64,000 nucleotides of DNA from UBA9926 sp018645765 (GTDB taxonomy: Bacteria; Pseudomonadota; Gammaproteobacteria; Pseudomonadales; Azotimanducaceae). The notes beneath the pieces were generated by a model that was not told the origin of the DNA, did not search any database, and worked only from the letters and a program-made list of their open reading frames with translations. Position numbers and translations under genes: made by a program. The DNA is taken from assembly GCA_949372755.1 (NCBI GenBank), contig CASIBO010000006.1, positions 186,001 to 250,000 of the forward strand, written 5' to 3'. Shown here piece after piece: positions 18,593-26,735 of this stretch; the stretch's first letter is position 1; the number at the start of each line of letters is the position of its first letter.

Positions 18593-19060
18593 CTAATTTC
18601 CAGCGAGCGGTGAGATGTGGGTGTGTGTGATCAGCCACGTAGATTTTTCTTTGACCAACACCAGTGTGACCCAAGTCGGTGGGCTCATGTCGGAAGGCTT
18701 GTTGTGGGGATACACATGCCACCAGCGCAAGAAACTCGCAACCGCCGTCCGACCATGAATCGACACCACGGGGTCCTCGATCATGGTGACAAAGGTTGTT
18801 TTGCCGCCATTGAGCGACTCGCCGGCCTTGCGGCCCATCATTTGATTGACCATGTTCTTTGCTTCGTCGGATTGACGAATTCCGCCCGAGATATAAACGC
18901 GATCTGGGTGCATTAGTTTTGCTTGTGCGGCGAGGTCATTTTCCAAGTCGCCATACTGTTGAACCACCTTCATGACGTCGCTGACATCATCGGCCAGCGT
19001 GTTGAGGCTAAACAGCAGTCCGGCCAGCATTAAAATTGCGGTAATGGTGTTGAATTTCAT
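18593..19060 (-). CDS. Secreted NTF2/SnoaL-like protein
   Basis: A 155-residue protein with a signal peptide (ITAILMLAGLLFSLNTLA) and an NTF2-like cone domain: helix DVMKVVQQYGDLENDLAAQ, strands around VVSIHGRTAVASF, and the final strand STWLITHTHIS. Such domains are ligand-binding or weakly catalytic. The periplasmic version has no assigned role. ATG 19060 follows AAGGAATC. A similar secreted NTF2-like gene lies at 53308-53778; both end with a W-x-I-x-x-x-H strand. Confidence 0.75.
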   Translation of the reverse strand: MKFNTITAILMLAGLLFSLNTLADDVSDVMKVVQQYGDLENDLAAQAKLMHPDRVYISGGIRQSDEAKNMVNQMMGRKAGESLNGGKTTFVTMIEDPVVSIHGRTAVASFLRWWHVYPHNKPSDMSPPTWVTLVLVKEKSTWLITHTHISPLAGN

Positions 19061-19358
19061 GGTTTGATTCCTTGATTTTGAAGCAGCGTAGCACAGGGCT
19101 GGAGGCCGGTCATGGATGGTTCGGGTTCGGTTCAGCAGTCTGTTGATCGCTGATTCGGGCCCGGGCGCAATCAGGTCGGTAACTGCCATCGTTCTGCTTA
19201 AGATTTTCTGAATAAGCCAACCTTGTTCGGGGAGCAATAGGGGGATGACCCGGGCCGGCCATTTCGATGCAGCCTTAGATCGGGCATACTCTCCGACGTG
19301 CCCCTAAGTTGATCAGGATTAAGCCGTTTAGGGGCTTTGATTCCTTCTTGAATGAGGT

Positions 19359-19865
19359 ATGAGGTTGAAAAAGTTTAAATTTTGTCCGATGTGCGCCGCG
19401 CCCTTAGTCGAGCGCCGAAAGGATCGCGTTGAGTGCTCCGCGTCCTGCGGGTTTGTGAACTACGACAACCCGACACCGGTCGCGGCGGTTGTGGTCGAGT
19501 TCGAGGACAAAATTGTGCTGGCGCACAATCGGTCTTGGCCGGGCGCGTTTAACGGCTTGATCACGGGCTTTGTGGATCATGGCGAAGGCGCCGCTGAATG
19601 CGCCGTCCGCGAAGTCAAGGAAGAGCTTGATCTGGATGCGGCCGCGCCAACGCTCATCGGTGTGTATCCGTTCGAACGCATGAATCAAATCATTGTCGGC
19701 TACCATGTGCAGGCAACCGGCGTCATCACCTTAAACGAAGAGCTCGACAGCTATATTTTGGTGCCGCCAGAGGCCTGCCTCGTGTGGCCTGCGGGTACGG
19801 GTCTTGCGCTGCGGGATTGGCTTCGGGGCAAGGGTCATGAACCCGAGATGATTAAGCTCTCTTAG
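19359..19865 (+). CDS. Nudix hydrolase with N-terminal zinc ribbon
   Basis: A 168-residue protein. Residues 9-30 form a zinc ribbon (C9, C12, C26, C30). The Nudix box runs from G70 to about L90, with R-E-V-K-E-E providing the magnesium ligands. The zinc ribbon plus Nudix layout recalls NudC-type NADH pyrophosphatases, but the chain is shorter and lacks the NudC signature region, so the nucleoside-diphosphate substrate is undefined. GAGGT sits directly upstream of the ATG. It is a single gene, convergent with the small secreted gene at 19996. Confidence 0.88.
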   Translation: MRLKKFKFCPMCAAPLVERRKDRVECSASCGFVNYDNPTPVAAVVVEFEDKIVLAHNRSWPGAFNGLITGFVDHGEGAAECAVREVKEELDLDAAAPTLIGVYPFERMNQIIVGYHVQATGVITLNEELDSYILVPPEACLVWPAGTGLALRDWLRGKGHEPEMIKLS

Positions 19866-19954
19866 CTGTTCAGGCCAACACGCTCTGAGTGTGATACGTG
19901 CCTTCAGGCAATAGGAGGGTGTGCGGCATTCGATTTTCAGATGCGGGTTAACAT

Positions 19955-19983
19955 CCGCCGATCCGGTAAAACCGAGTCGGCGG
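19955..19983. terminator. Hairpin between convergent genes, possible terminator
   Basis: CCGCCGA pairs with TCGGCGG (7 bp), then an internal loop TC/AG, then CGGT pairs with ACCG around loop AAA. It lacks a T-run. Its position between two convergent stop codons (19865 and 19996) suggests a transcript-end structure. Confidence 0.45.
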
Positions 19984-19995
19984 GGTCCTCAATCG

Positions 19996-20400
19996 TTACT
20001 GCGCGCTGTGCACACTCATGCTGATTTGGTCTAAATCAGCACCACACGCCGCCAAGGCTTTTGCCTGAATAGCGAGCCAGGTCTCATCGCTTTCTTGCCA
20101 GGTAAAGGCTTGTTCCATTGCGGCCAGCGATTGATGGACATCGACGGCACCGATCAGCGCCTCGCCGAGTTTGGTGGCAACCGACGTGTAAGCAATCGGC
20201 GATTTACCCGCTTCGTACCCGATCAGCTCTTTAAGCCTCGCAACACCTTGGTCTGGGTTGACGCAGGGCACTTCGTAGACCACGACAACTTGACCGGAAG
20301 AAGCGATGGGCTTCATCGCTTCAGAGGCCTCGTGATGTCCGGCCAATGCGGTGCTGGCTGCTAATAAGCCGGTGACTAAACCAATCGTTCGGTAGTTCAT
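19996..20400 (-). CDS. Small secreted protein of a local periplasmic family
   Basis: A 134-residue protein with a clear signal peptide (TIGLVTGLLAASTALAG) followed by HHEASEAM, then alternating strand/helix sequence (VVVVYEVPC...GVARLKELIGYEAG) and cysteines at both ends (VPCVNP, ALAACGADL). The start of the mature chain resembles the larger secreted proteins at 36874 (ADHHA) and 42267 (DDHAA), which look like dimeric alpha/beta-barrel proteins. Function unknown. ATG 20400 lies behind GGGAA. Confidence 0.7.
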   Translation of the reverse strand: MNYRTIGLVTGLLAASTALAGHHEASEAMKPIASSGQVVVVYEVPCVNPDQGVARLKELIGYEAGKSPIAYTSVATKLGEALIGAVDVHQSLAAMEQAFTWQESDETWLAIQAKALAACGADLDQISMSVHSAQ

Positions 20401-20591
20401 ACGTTTAAGTTCCCAATGTTTTGTTTGCAAGCCTCGGATAGTATCCCAACCGTGACCCGGTCGCTATATCAGGCGATCGAGCTTAACCTCAGCTGCTGAT
20501 GAGCGTTCTGATGTCGGCGCGCCGGGACGCCTTTGATAACCCCTCTTCTGAGCACCGTTTTTGGCGCTGCAAGGGGCTGCAAGATCAGTGA

Positions 20592-21212
20592 TTAGAGGGT
20601 GTCGGACAGAATGCGATCAACTGCGTAGCGCAAGACTTCGTCGGCTTTAGGCGCCGGCAAGGCCTGATCAATTCGAAGGCTGATCCAAAACTCAATACTG
20701 AGTGTTGCATCCAGGGCCTCGAATAAAAGCGGGTCTGAAGAGAGCATTGGCGGCAGTATTGCCGTTAAACGACTTCGTCTTCGCAGTACACCCTTATCGA
20801 TGTTGGCCGCGGGCCTGGCGCGCCAATGCCGTTGAATACTGGGCGAGATATGCAGCGGCAGCAGGAACTCGTAAGTGCGTGTTCGGCGCTGGATCACAAG
20901 ATCGAGCAGTGCTCGCCAGTGCTGTCCCGGAGAAAGTGTGCTTGGAAAGGGTTCGTCCATGACCGCCTGTGCCTGGGTTTGCGCATCGATCATGACCGTG
21001 CGCAGCAGGGTGCCCATGTCCGGAAAGTGTCGGAATAAGGTTCTGGTCGTAAGGCCAACGTGTTCGGCAATGTCTTTCGCTGTTGGCTCGCCCTGACCGG
21101 CAATGATCAGGCTGCGGGCCGTCGTTAAGATTTGGTGCCGGGTGGCTTGCGTCCGGTTGCGCCGGCCGTCCACCCTGCCGTCCAGCGCAGCCGGCAGTCG
21201 GCTAGACGGCAT
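20592..21212 (-). CDS. TetR-family transcriptional regulator of the selenoprotein operon
   Basis: A 206-residue repressor with an N-terminal HTH (TARSLIIAGQGEPTAKDIAE then HVGLTTRTLFRHFPD) and a variable helical ligand domain. ATG 21212 overlaps the end of the dioxygenase gene by 11 bases, so translation is coupled and the gene is last in a three-gene operon. The 21-bp palindrome over the operon promoter (23308-23328) is a natural operator for it. Autoregulation is inference from position. Confidence 0.88.
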   Translation of the reverse strand: MPSSRLPAALDGRVDGRRNRTQATRHQILTTARSLIIAGQGEPTAKDIAEHVGLTTRTLFRHFPDMGTLLRTVMIDAQTQAQAVMDEPFPSTLSPGQHWRALLDLVIQRRTRTYEFLLPLHISPSIQRHWRARPAANIDKGVLRRRSRLTAILPPMLSSDPLLFEALDATLSIEFWISLRIDQALPAPKADEVLRYAVDRILSDTL

Positions 21213-22050
21213 GACGAGGCAGGACCTGGCAGCGGCGCATATAACGCCGACTATTTTGATCAAAGCCATCACGGCGATGCATCACGCAGCGGTTGTCCCA
21301 GATAATCAGGTCAAAGGGTTGCCAGTGCTGGGTCCAGGTGTTTTCTTTGATCGCCACATAGGCCCAGAGCGCATCAAGTAGGTCGTCGCTCTCGGTGACG
21401 GTCATTCCAGGGATATAGGCCCACTCGCGCCGACCCAGATACAGCGCCGGTTTGCCGGTTTCGTTGTGGGTTTTAATCATAGGATGGATCGCGCCCGGCG
21501 CATCTCTTGGGTCATCAAACGCCTCGAATCCCGGCCTTAGCTTGCCCACGCTGGTGTGCGCCGCATTGTGTTTGACAGAAAGGGACTCGATCCGCTGCCT
21601 CAGCGTGGCGGGCAAGGCCGCAAGCGCGGCCCTTTGATCGGCAAAATGGGTGTCACCCCCCTGGTCTGGAATCTCGATACCCAAGAGCAAGCTCGCTGGC
21701 GGCGGCGTTTCGCTGTAGGTCATATCAGAGTGCCAAGTGGCTTCATCATTACCCAGACCGCCAATGGGTTTACCATCGACTTTAATATTCGAAAGGGTGG
21801 TTACAAAACGGTTTTTAATTTTCGCTTTTTCTGCTTCGGGCATCCGGCCGAAGGGGGCCTCTTCCAATGGGCCAAAGCGCTGGCTGAAAGCTTGCAGCTG
21901 CTCGTCATCTAGGTCTTGATTGCGAATGCGCAGCACCCCGTAATGCAGCCAGGCCGCATAGAGCAGCTCAAACTCAGAATCGGTGATGCGATCTAAGTGA
22001 ATCTCTTGGATTTCAGCGACAAAACTGGGGGTAAGGGGAATGACGTTCAT
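21202..22050 (-). CDS. TauD/TfdA-family Fe(II)/2-oxoglutarate dioxygenase
   Basis: A 282-residue dioxygenase. Iron ligands are H107 and D109 (WHSDMTY) and distal H258 (CVMHRRDG). The 2-oxoglutarate-binding arginine lies in NSRRYMRR. TauD-family enzymes hydroxylate taurine, sulfonates, sulfate esters, phenoxyacids or trimethyl-lysine derivatives. The substrate here is not identifiable. It starts 3 bases after the selenoprotein stop and uses GGAAGA inside that gene as its ribosome site. This tight arrangement implies a shared pathway with the selenoprotein. Confidence 0.9.
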   Translation of the reverse strand: MNVIPLTPSFVAEIQEIHLDRITDSEFELLYAAWLHYGVLRIRNQDLDDEQLQAFSQRFGPLEEAPFGRMPEAEKAKIKNRFVTTLSNIKVDGKPIGGLGNDEATWHSDMTYSETPPPASLLLGIEIPDQGGDTHFADQRAALAALPATLRQRIESLSVKHNAAHTSVGKLRPGFEAFDDPRDAPGAIHPMIKTHNETGKPALYLGRREWAYIPGMTVTESDDLLDALWAYVAIKENTWTQHWQPFDLIIWDNRCVMHRRDGFDQNSRRYMRRCQVLPRHAV

Positions 22051-22053
22051 CGC

Positions 22054-23286
22054 TTAATCTTCCATAGATGGGAGGCTGTTGATTTCGACTTCGTCACCGG
22101 TTGCGCCGCCAATGGCCTGCCTTGAGGCGATCATGCGCGCCATGATGGCGAGTTTTGGGATTGCGCTGAAACGCGCATAGAACCGTTTTAGGCCGGCGCC
22201 GAGCTGTGTTTGCTGCCATAAAATCTGCTCGACCTTTTGGGCGGAATAGTCCCCGGGTTGGGCGGTTAGGGCCTCGAGGTAAAACGTCTTGGCATCTTCG
22301 ATGGCGAGTTTGAAACCCTTCAAATCATCAGTGGGGAGTGTGTCCCGATCGAGTAAGCCGCCAAGGCGGTCCATGATTTCGGTCAGGGTACTGGATGAGG
22401 CTCCGACTAAGGAGCGGCCTTTGCGGCGGCGCTTGCCCAGGTCATACCAAGGCTGTAGTTGGATGTGTTCGGCGTTCAGTCGCGCAGTCCAGGTCTCGGC
22501 GTTTGAATTTGGATTGGCGAATGAAACGGGGCAGGCTGGGGCGTCTTCAAGCGGGGTGCTGGGTGCTTCTTCTGTAAAATTCTCTAATACCGGGCCAGCT
22601 GGCGCCACGAGCAAGGATAAGGCCGCATCAATGACGCGATGTTGAAACGCTGTGTCGTTGGGTTTGCCCAGTGGCCGCCCCAATGCAAAGGGCACCCAAA
22701 GCGAGCGGGGGGGTTGCATGCTCTCGGCATTTTCACGCACAAGGCTAATGCCCGTGGTCAGGATGCCGGCGGCTTCCAAATAATAGCTGAGCGCGCACAC
22801 GGCGCGGGTGCAGTTGGGTCAAACCGGGGTTAAGAATACTGCGTCGACCAAGTCTTGTTTCAACAGGCCTGCGACCTGGGCGGCGCTGCGTGCATAGACC
22901 TCGGGCATAAGGCCTGCGCCCATAAAACTGTAATGAAACTCGGCTAACGAGCCAATGGTGTTGTCGGCCACCAATTCTTGAAAGCGGTCGACGGGAAACA
23001 CCAGGTTCACATCCTCGATGAAGCCGCTGCGATCAAAATTGGCTGAGCTATGACTCATGATGAGCTCATCCGCGTTACGGTCGATGGCGATCGGACGAAA
23101 CGTTGGATCGGCAAAATCGAAGGTTGGCTCGCCGCGAAAGTGCAGCCCGGCGGTGGTAATAAGGGCAAACCGCATAGCGCTCAAGGGTTTTGTGCGGGTA
23201 TGCCACGGCAGCGGGCCCAGCGGCGGCAGATTCTTTGCCAGCAAGTGCTCGCGTTCGTATTCGGGAAGATCGGCTAGGCGCACCAT
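22054..23286 (-). CDS. Selenoprotein, GrdB/PrdB-like reductase family, in-frame UGA read as Sec156
   Basis: A 410-residue protein if UGA at 22821-22819 is read as selenocysteine. Sequence before it ends VDAVFLTPV. Sequence after it continues in the same frame as PNCTRAVCALSYYLEAAGI, giving the redox motif U-P-N-C. The upstream half (HTRTKPLSAMRFALITTAGL...FRPIAI...SHSSANFDRS) and downstream half (GISLVRENAESMQPPRSLWV) both match the glycine/betaine/sarcosine/D-proline reductase selenoprotein B group. Neither half would be functional alone. A hairpin at 22787-22813 lies at SECIS distance. ATG 23286 has only a weak ribosome site. First gene of the operon with the TauD-type and TetR genes. The reaction in this aerobic context is unknown. 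Confidence 0.88.
22787..22813 (-). promoter_or_regulatory. Candidate bacterial SECIS stem-loop behind the UGA codon
   Basis: The mRNA after the UGA can pair CGCGC (22806-22802) with GCGCG (22796-22792) around loop CGUGU. A lower extension of CUG with CAG follows across a small internal loop. The apical loop begins about 17 bases after the UGA and has G in its second position. Known bacterial SECIS elements carry a G in the first loop positions at roughly 16-37 bases. Folding was done by eye. Confidence 0.55.
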
Positions 23287-23307
23287 GGGCAGCTTTCGTT
23301 TGAAAGT

Positions 23308-23328
23308 AATGTCACTAATAGTGACATT
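23308..23328. promoter_or_regulatory. 21-bp perfect palindrome, probable TetR operator
   Basis: AATGTCACTA and TAGTGACATT flank a central A, giving 10-bp perfect arms. It lies 22 bases upstream of the selenoprotein start, overlaps the predicted -10 of that promoter, and sits between two divergent operons. Size and symmetry are typical of TetR dimer sites, and the operon encodes a TetR protein. Confidence 0.8.
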
Positions 23329-23345
23329 GTAGCCGCGCTTGTCAA
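23317..23345 (-). promoter_or_regulatory. Predicted sigma-70 promoter of the selenoprotein operon
   Basis: On the minus strand TTGACA (23345-23340) is followed after 17 bases by ACTATT (23322-23317), the latter inside the 21-bp palindrome. A perfect -35 with a modest -10 suits a promoter repressed by a regulator bound over the -10. Confidence 0.55.
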
Positions 23346-23472
23346 TAGCCCTTGCGGGTTTAATTGCGTGCGCGAGGGTGGCAGGGCGGCATTTTCCGAT
23401 CGGTGTCCCTTGGGCTTGCGGCCCAGAACCGGACTCGATACTCTGCAAGGATCACGCTTTTGGCAGAAGTCC

Positions 23473-24504
23473 ATGTGTACGTCTCATGATGTTGAAAATA
23501 ATACCGACAGCCCAGATCCTCGAGCGGGATACCAGCGCGACGTCGACTGGCCACAGTATCCGCCGGGCATGCAGTTTGAAATGGGGTCTGGGGTTGCCGT
23601 GGATGCAGCCGGCGTAATCTACTTATTTACCCGAGACATCGAGCATTGGGCCACTCATCCGCTCGCGCTCAAAGACAAAATGGGTAAAAGCAGCATCTCG
23701 ATGTTTAACCGAGCGGGAGATTATCTTGGCAAATGGGGTCCCTCGGATGAACGCGGCTTCGCCCTCGGTGGACACACTTTGTACATCGAACAAGACGGCA
23801 TGTTTTGGATCACCGACCGGGATGGCCATGTCGTTAAAAAATACCATCCAAACGGTGAGTTGCTGCTGACCCTTGGCACCTTTGCCGCGTGGGGGGATGA
23901 CGAGACCCATTTTAACGGCCCAACGGCGGTCGCCGTGCAAGAAAATGGCAATATCGTCGTGGCAGATGGCTATTGGAATTCGCGATTAGTGTGGTTTACG
24001 CCGAAGGGGGAATTTATCAAGTCGGTGGGAACCTGGGGCCGTGGGCCGGGCGAGTTCAATACACCACATGCGTTAACGATCGACTCTAAAGGCCGTATTT
24101 TGGTAGCCGATCTGTGTGGCGGTAATTTCCATGATTACATGACCGTGCCTGGGCAGATTCTGCCGCATCGCTCGGTGGTGGCGTCGGGCTGTCAGCATCG
24201 TATTCAACGGTTTTCAGCTGACGGGACCTATCTTGATGAGTGGACCCACATCACACCGCTGAGCCTGGCCAGCTACAACGGGCAAATTTACGCCAGCGAT
24301 AAGATGAGTAACCTTGCGATTTTGGATGAAGACACCGGTGCGGTGATCAAGCGGGTCGAGAATATTGCCATATACATTCACCAATTGGCCATCGATGCCC
24401 ACGGCGACCTGTACACCGCGTCCGTCTATCCGGAGCACGCAGGGGAACTGCGGGGCCCAAAGGGACCATCGCACCGGCGTTGGACTCAATCAAAATTGAA
24501 TTAA
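23473..24504 (+). CDS. NHL-repeat protein (peptidyl-glycine lyase-like beta-propeller)
   Basis: A 343-residue beta-propeller with NHL-type repeats: GSGVAVDAAGVIYLFTRD, GPTAVAVQENGNIVVADGYW, and TPHALTIDSKGRILVADLC, each followed by a hydrophobic strand and W/F-x-x-x-G-x-F. Resembles the peptidyl-alpha-hydroxyglycine lyase and 6-bladed SMP/NHL propellers, which bind or cleave small molecules. No signal peptide is visible from ATG 23473, and the ribosome site is weak. First gene of the rightward operon, 16 bases before the ABM gene and divergent from the selenoprotein operon. Confidence 0.78.
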   Translation: MCTSHDVENNTDSPDPRAGYQRDVDWPQYPPGMQFEMGSGVAVDAAGVIYLFTRDIEHWATHPLALKDKMGKSSISMFNRAGDYLGKWGPSDERGFALGGHTLYIEQDGMFWITDRDGHVVKKYHPNGELLLTLGTFAAWGDDETHFNGPTAVAVQENGNIVVADGYWNSRLVWFTPKGEFIKSVGTWGRGPGEFNTPHALTIDSKGRILVADLCGGNFHDYMTVPGQILPHRSVVASGCQHRIQRFSADGTYLDEWTHITPLSLASYNGQIYASDKMSNLAILDEDTGAVIKRVENIAIYIHQLAIDAHGDLYTASVYPEHAGELRGPKGPSHRRWTQSKLN

Positions 24505-24520
24505 CTGTTGGAGTGAGACC

Positions 24521-24868
24521 ATGATTATAGTTGTTGCCGCGCTGAGCTTCGAAAGCCAAGCCGACCGAGACCACGCCGTTGAGATTACCCGCGAGGTGCA
24601 ACTCGCGACTCGTGAGCAGGAGCCGGGTTGCCATGCCTATTGTTTTGCGGCAGATCCCGCCGTGCCCACGCGCATTCAGGTCTATGAACTTTGGGAAGAC
24701 AGCGATGCCCTGGCCGCGCATTTTGAGCACCCCACTTATCAGCAGATGGTGACGCTGCTTCATAGCGCCAAGATTGTTGAAAGTGTTAACCAGGCCTACC
24801 TGACCGAGCGCAGCGAGTCGGTTTATGGGCCCAATGGCGAAAAGAAAAAAGCCTTCTTTGCAGATTAA
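24521..24868 (+). CDS. Antibiotic-biosynthesis-monooxygenase (ABM) domain protein
   Basis: A 115-residue ferredoxin-like alpha/beta protein. The pattern is the ABM one: strand IIVVAALSF, helix DHAVEITREVQLATREQEPG, strand CHAYCF, and RIQVYELWEDSDALAAHFEHP. Such proteins act as small cofactor-free oxygenases or ligand chaperones, usually as dimers. GGAGTGAG precedes the ATG. It is tightly placed between the NHL and amidohydrolase genes, so it probably works on the same substrate. Confidence 0.85.
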   Translation: MIIVVAALSFESQADRDHAVEITREVQLATREQEPGCHAYCFAADPAVPTRIQVYELWEDSDALAAHFEHPTYQQMVTLLHSAKIVESVNQAYLTERSESVYGPNGEKKKAFFAD

Positions 24869-24882
24869 CAGGACGTTTAGTG

Positions 24883-26127
24883 ATGGATGATATTGTTTAT
24901 ACCCACGCCACGGTGTTTTCAGCGGTAGATGAGTCGGTGGTCACCGATGGCGCGGTTTGGGTGCGCGATGGCCTTGTCGCCTATGCCGGCCCGATGCAGG
25001 CAATGCCTGAGGTACCCAAAGAAATTCAGCAGGTGGATGCCAGGGGGCAATTCATTATGCCGGGCATGACTGAGACCCACGCGCATTTGTCCTTTGCCGA
25101 TGCCAGTCCCTTTGCCATTGGCGACACATCGGTTGAGGATGCAACCATTACCGCTGTTGGCAATGCCGCGAAGATGCTGGCTGCGGGATTTACCGCGGCG
25201 GTTAGCTTCGGCTCAACCTACAAGATTGACGTGGCGCTGCGCGGGGCAATTGAAGCGGGCCAGATTATGGGGCCCCGCTTGTTGGCGGCCGGTCGAGACC
25301 TTGGGGCAACCGCCAGCAACGTTGATTCCAAAGGTGGCTTAAGCCATATCGCCGATGGTCCTTGGGCCCTGCGCCAAGCGGTACGGGAACAACGACGGGA
25401 TCGGGTCGATATCGTTAAGATTTTTATCGATGGCGAAGCGATTAATCCAACCAATCCACCAGGGGAGCTCTCGTTTTGTGACGAAGAGGTAGCAGCCGTG
25501 GTGAGCGAGGCCCATCGCCGCAAGATGCGGGTGGCCTGTCACGCGCGTTCGGCAGCCGCGGTTAAACAAGCCGTTCAGGCCGGCGTTGATTTTATTGGTC
25601 ACGCCAATTACCTCGATCAAGAAGCAGTGGACCTTTTGGCCGCGGCCAAGGGCCCTGTTTTTGTCGGCCCAGCCATTGCTTGGGAAGTGCAGTATCTTGC
25701 CCAATGCGAGTCCTTAGGGGTGAGCAAGGCAACCGTTCGAGCCCAAGGCTATGAACGGGAGATTGCCGCAACGGTTGCAACGGTTGAAAAACTTCGGGCC
25801 GCGGGTATCAAAATGGTGGTCGGCGGCGACTACGGTATTAGCATTGCGCCCCATGGCACCTATGCCAAAGACCTTGAATACTTTGTTGAATTGTTCGGCA
25901 TGCGGCCCGCGGAAGCGCTGCTGTGCGCGACGAAAAACGGCGGTGAGGCCTATGATCCGAAGGGACGCCTTGGCACCTTGAGCACGGGTTCTGTGGCGGA
26001 TCTTGTTTTGGTGGATGGTGACCCATTGCGGGATATCACCGTGTTGCAAGATCACAGCAAGCTCACGGTACTGAAGAGCCCGGTTTCTGTTGTGTCTAAT
26101 TTTGGCAATACGGGGTTAGTCTATTAA
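24883..26127 (+). CDS. Amidohydrolase-superfamily metal-dependent hydrolase (imidazolonepropionase-like)
   Basis: About 414 residues with a TIM-barrel metal hydrolase core. H-x-H is in TETHAHLSF. Further ligands are the histidines in VACHARSA and FIGHANYL, and the late aspartate in VVGGDYGIS. The C-terminal strand domain includes GSVADLVLVDGDPL. The family cleaves cyclic amides, peptides or carbamates, as in prolidase-like and imidazolonepropionase-like enzymes. ATG 24883, or GTG 24880 one codon earlier, follows AGGA. Third gene of the rightward operon. Confidence 0.88.
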   Translation: MDDIVYTHATVFSAVDESVVTDGAVWVRDGLVAYAGPMQAMPEVPKEIQQVDARGQFIMPGMTETHAHLSFADASPFAIGDTSVEDATITAVGNAAKMLAAGFTAAVSFGSTYKIDVALRGAIEAGQIMGPRLLAAGRDLGATASNVDSKGGLSHIADGPWALRQAVREQRRDRVDIVKIFIDGEAINPTNPPGELSFCDEEVAAVVSEAHRRKMRVACHARSAAAVKQAVQAGVDFIGHANYLDQEAVDLLAAAKGPVFVGPAIAWEVQYLAQCESLGVSKATVRAQGYEREIAATVATVEKLRAAGIKMVVGGDYGISIAPHGTYAKDLEYFVELFGMRPAEALLCATKNGGEAYDPKGRLGTLSTGSVADLVLVDGDPLRDITVLQDHSKLTVLKSPVSVVSNFGNTGLVY

Positions 26128-26195
26128 ATGATGACGGTCTTTGGTTCTGCGCAATTGGTCGCCAACCCCATGGGACCGCGTCAAGCAGGCAACGT

Positions 26196-26618
26196 ATGAA
26201 GCGCAAATGGGGTTTAGGTTTGGTCTTGGTCCTATGCTTGGGCGGCCTAGCGCTGAAATGGCGGACTGCCCACGTCAATGCGGCGGTGGCCGAAACCTTA
26301 CGACTGGAGCCGCAAAGCGCGCGCGCCGCCCGCACGATGCTGATTACCCTAGTTGATGGACGCGAATTCCCAGTGAATTATTTACGCGACGGCGAGCTTG
26401 TGTTTATGGGCATCGATGGCCTTTGGTGGCGCGCATTTCAAGACCCAGGGCAACCCGTGACAATGTTCATCCAAGGTGAAACCTTTGAAGGCCATGCGCG
26501 CGTCGTATTAAACGACCCAGTCCTCGTCGAAGACGTTTTTACCAGGCTGCGGCCAACTGTACCCGAGTGGTTGCCGGACGCGCTCAATGGCAAGTTGGTC
26601 ACCATTACGTTGAAGTAA
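26196..26618 (+). CDS. Membrane-anchored small protein resembling deazaflavin/FMN split-barrel nitroreductases
   Basis: A 140-residue protein with an N-terminal hydrophobic anchor (GLGLVLVLCLGGLAL) and a strand-rich domain (TMLITLVDGREFPVNYLRDG, LWWRAFQ, VTMFIQGETFEGHARVV). The strand order recalls the F420- or FMN-dependent nitroreductase split barrel, but cofactor residues cannot be confirmed and the match is tentative. It starts 68 bases after the amidohydrolase in the same direction and may be the last gene of that operon. Confidence 0.55.
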   Translation: MKRKWGLGLVLVLCLGGLALKWRTAHVNAAVAETLRLEPQSARAARTMLITLVDGREFPVNYLRDGELVFMGIDGLWWRAFQDPGQPVTMFIQGETFEGHARVVLNDPVLVEDVFTRLRPTVPEWLPDALNGKLVTITLK

Positions 26619-26624
26619 CCGACA

Positions 26625-26735
26625 ACAGGTTATGTATTCTGGTCAAAAGGCTGCTGTAAACGCCGCCATCGACAAATAATGTCAAGCGGGATCCCAATGT
26701 CGCGCCCCAGTCTGAAATGAGACAGTAAGCTGACG
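26625..26735 (-). pseudogene. Vestigial SDR carboxyl terminus
   Basis: Within a 350-bp gap the minus strand reads AYCLISDWGATLGSRLTLF followed by VDGGVYSSL. This matches the terminal consensus of short-chain dehydrogenases (A-x-x-L-x-S-D, T-G-S-x-L-x-V-D-G-G). No start codon or Rossmann part is found upstream, so it looks like the surviving tail of a deleted SDR gene. The remainder of the gap (26736-26970) shows no gene. Confidence 0.4.

Noticed and set aside
22054..22800. Independent gene starting at GTG 22800
   Set aside because: It lacks a ribosome site, begins in the middle of the conserved redox motif, and is the continuation of the upstream frame past UGA.
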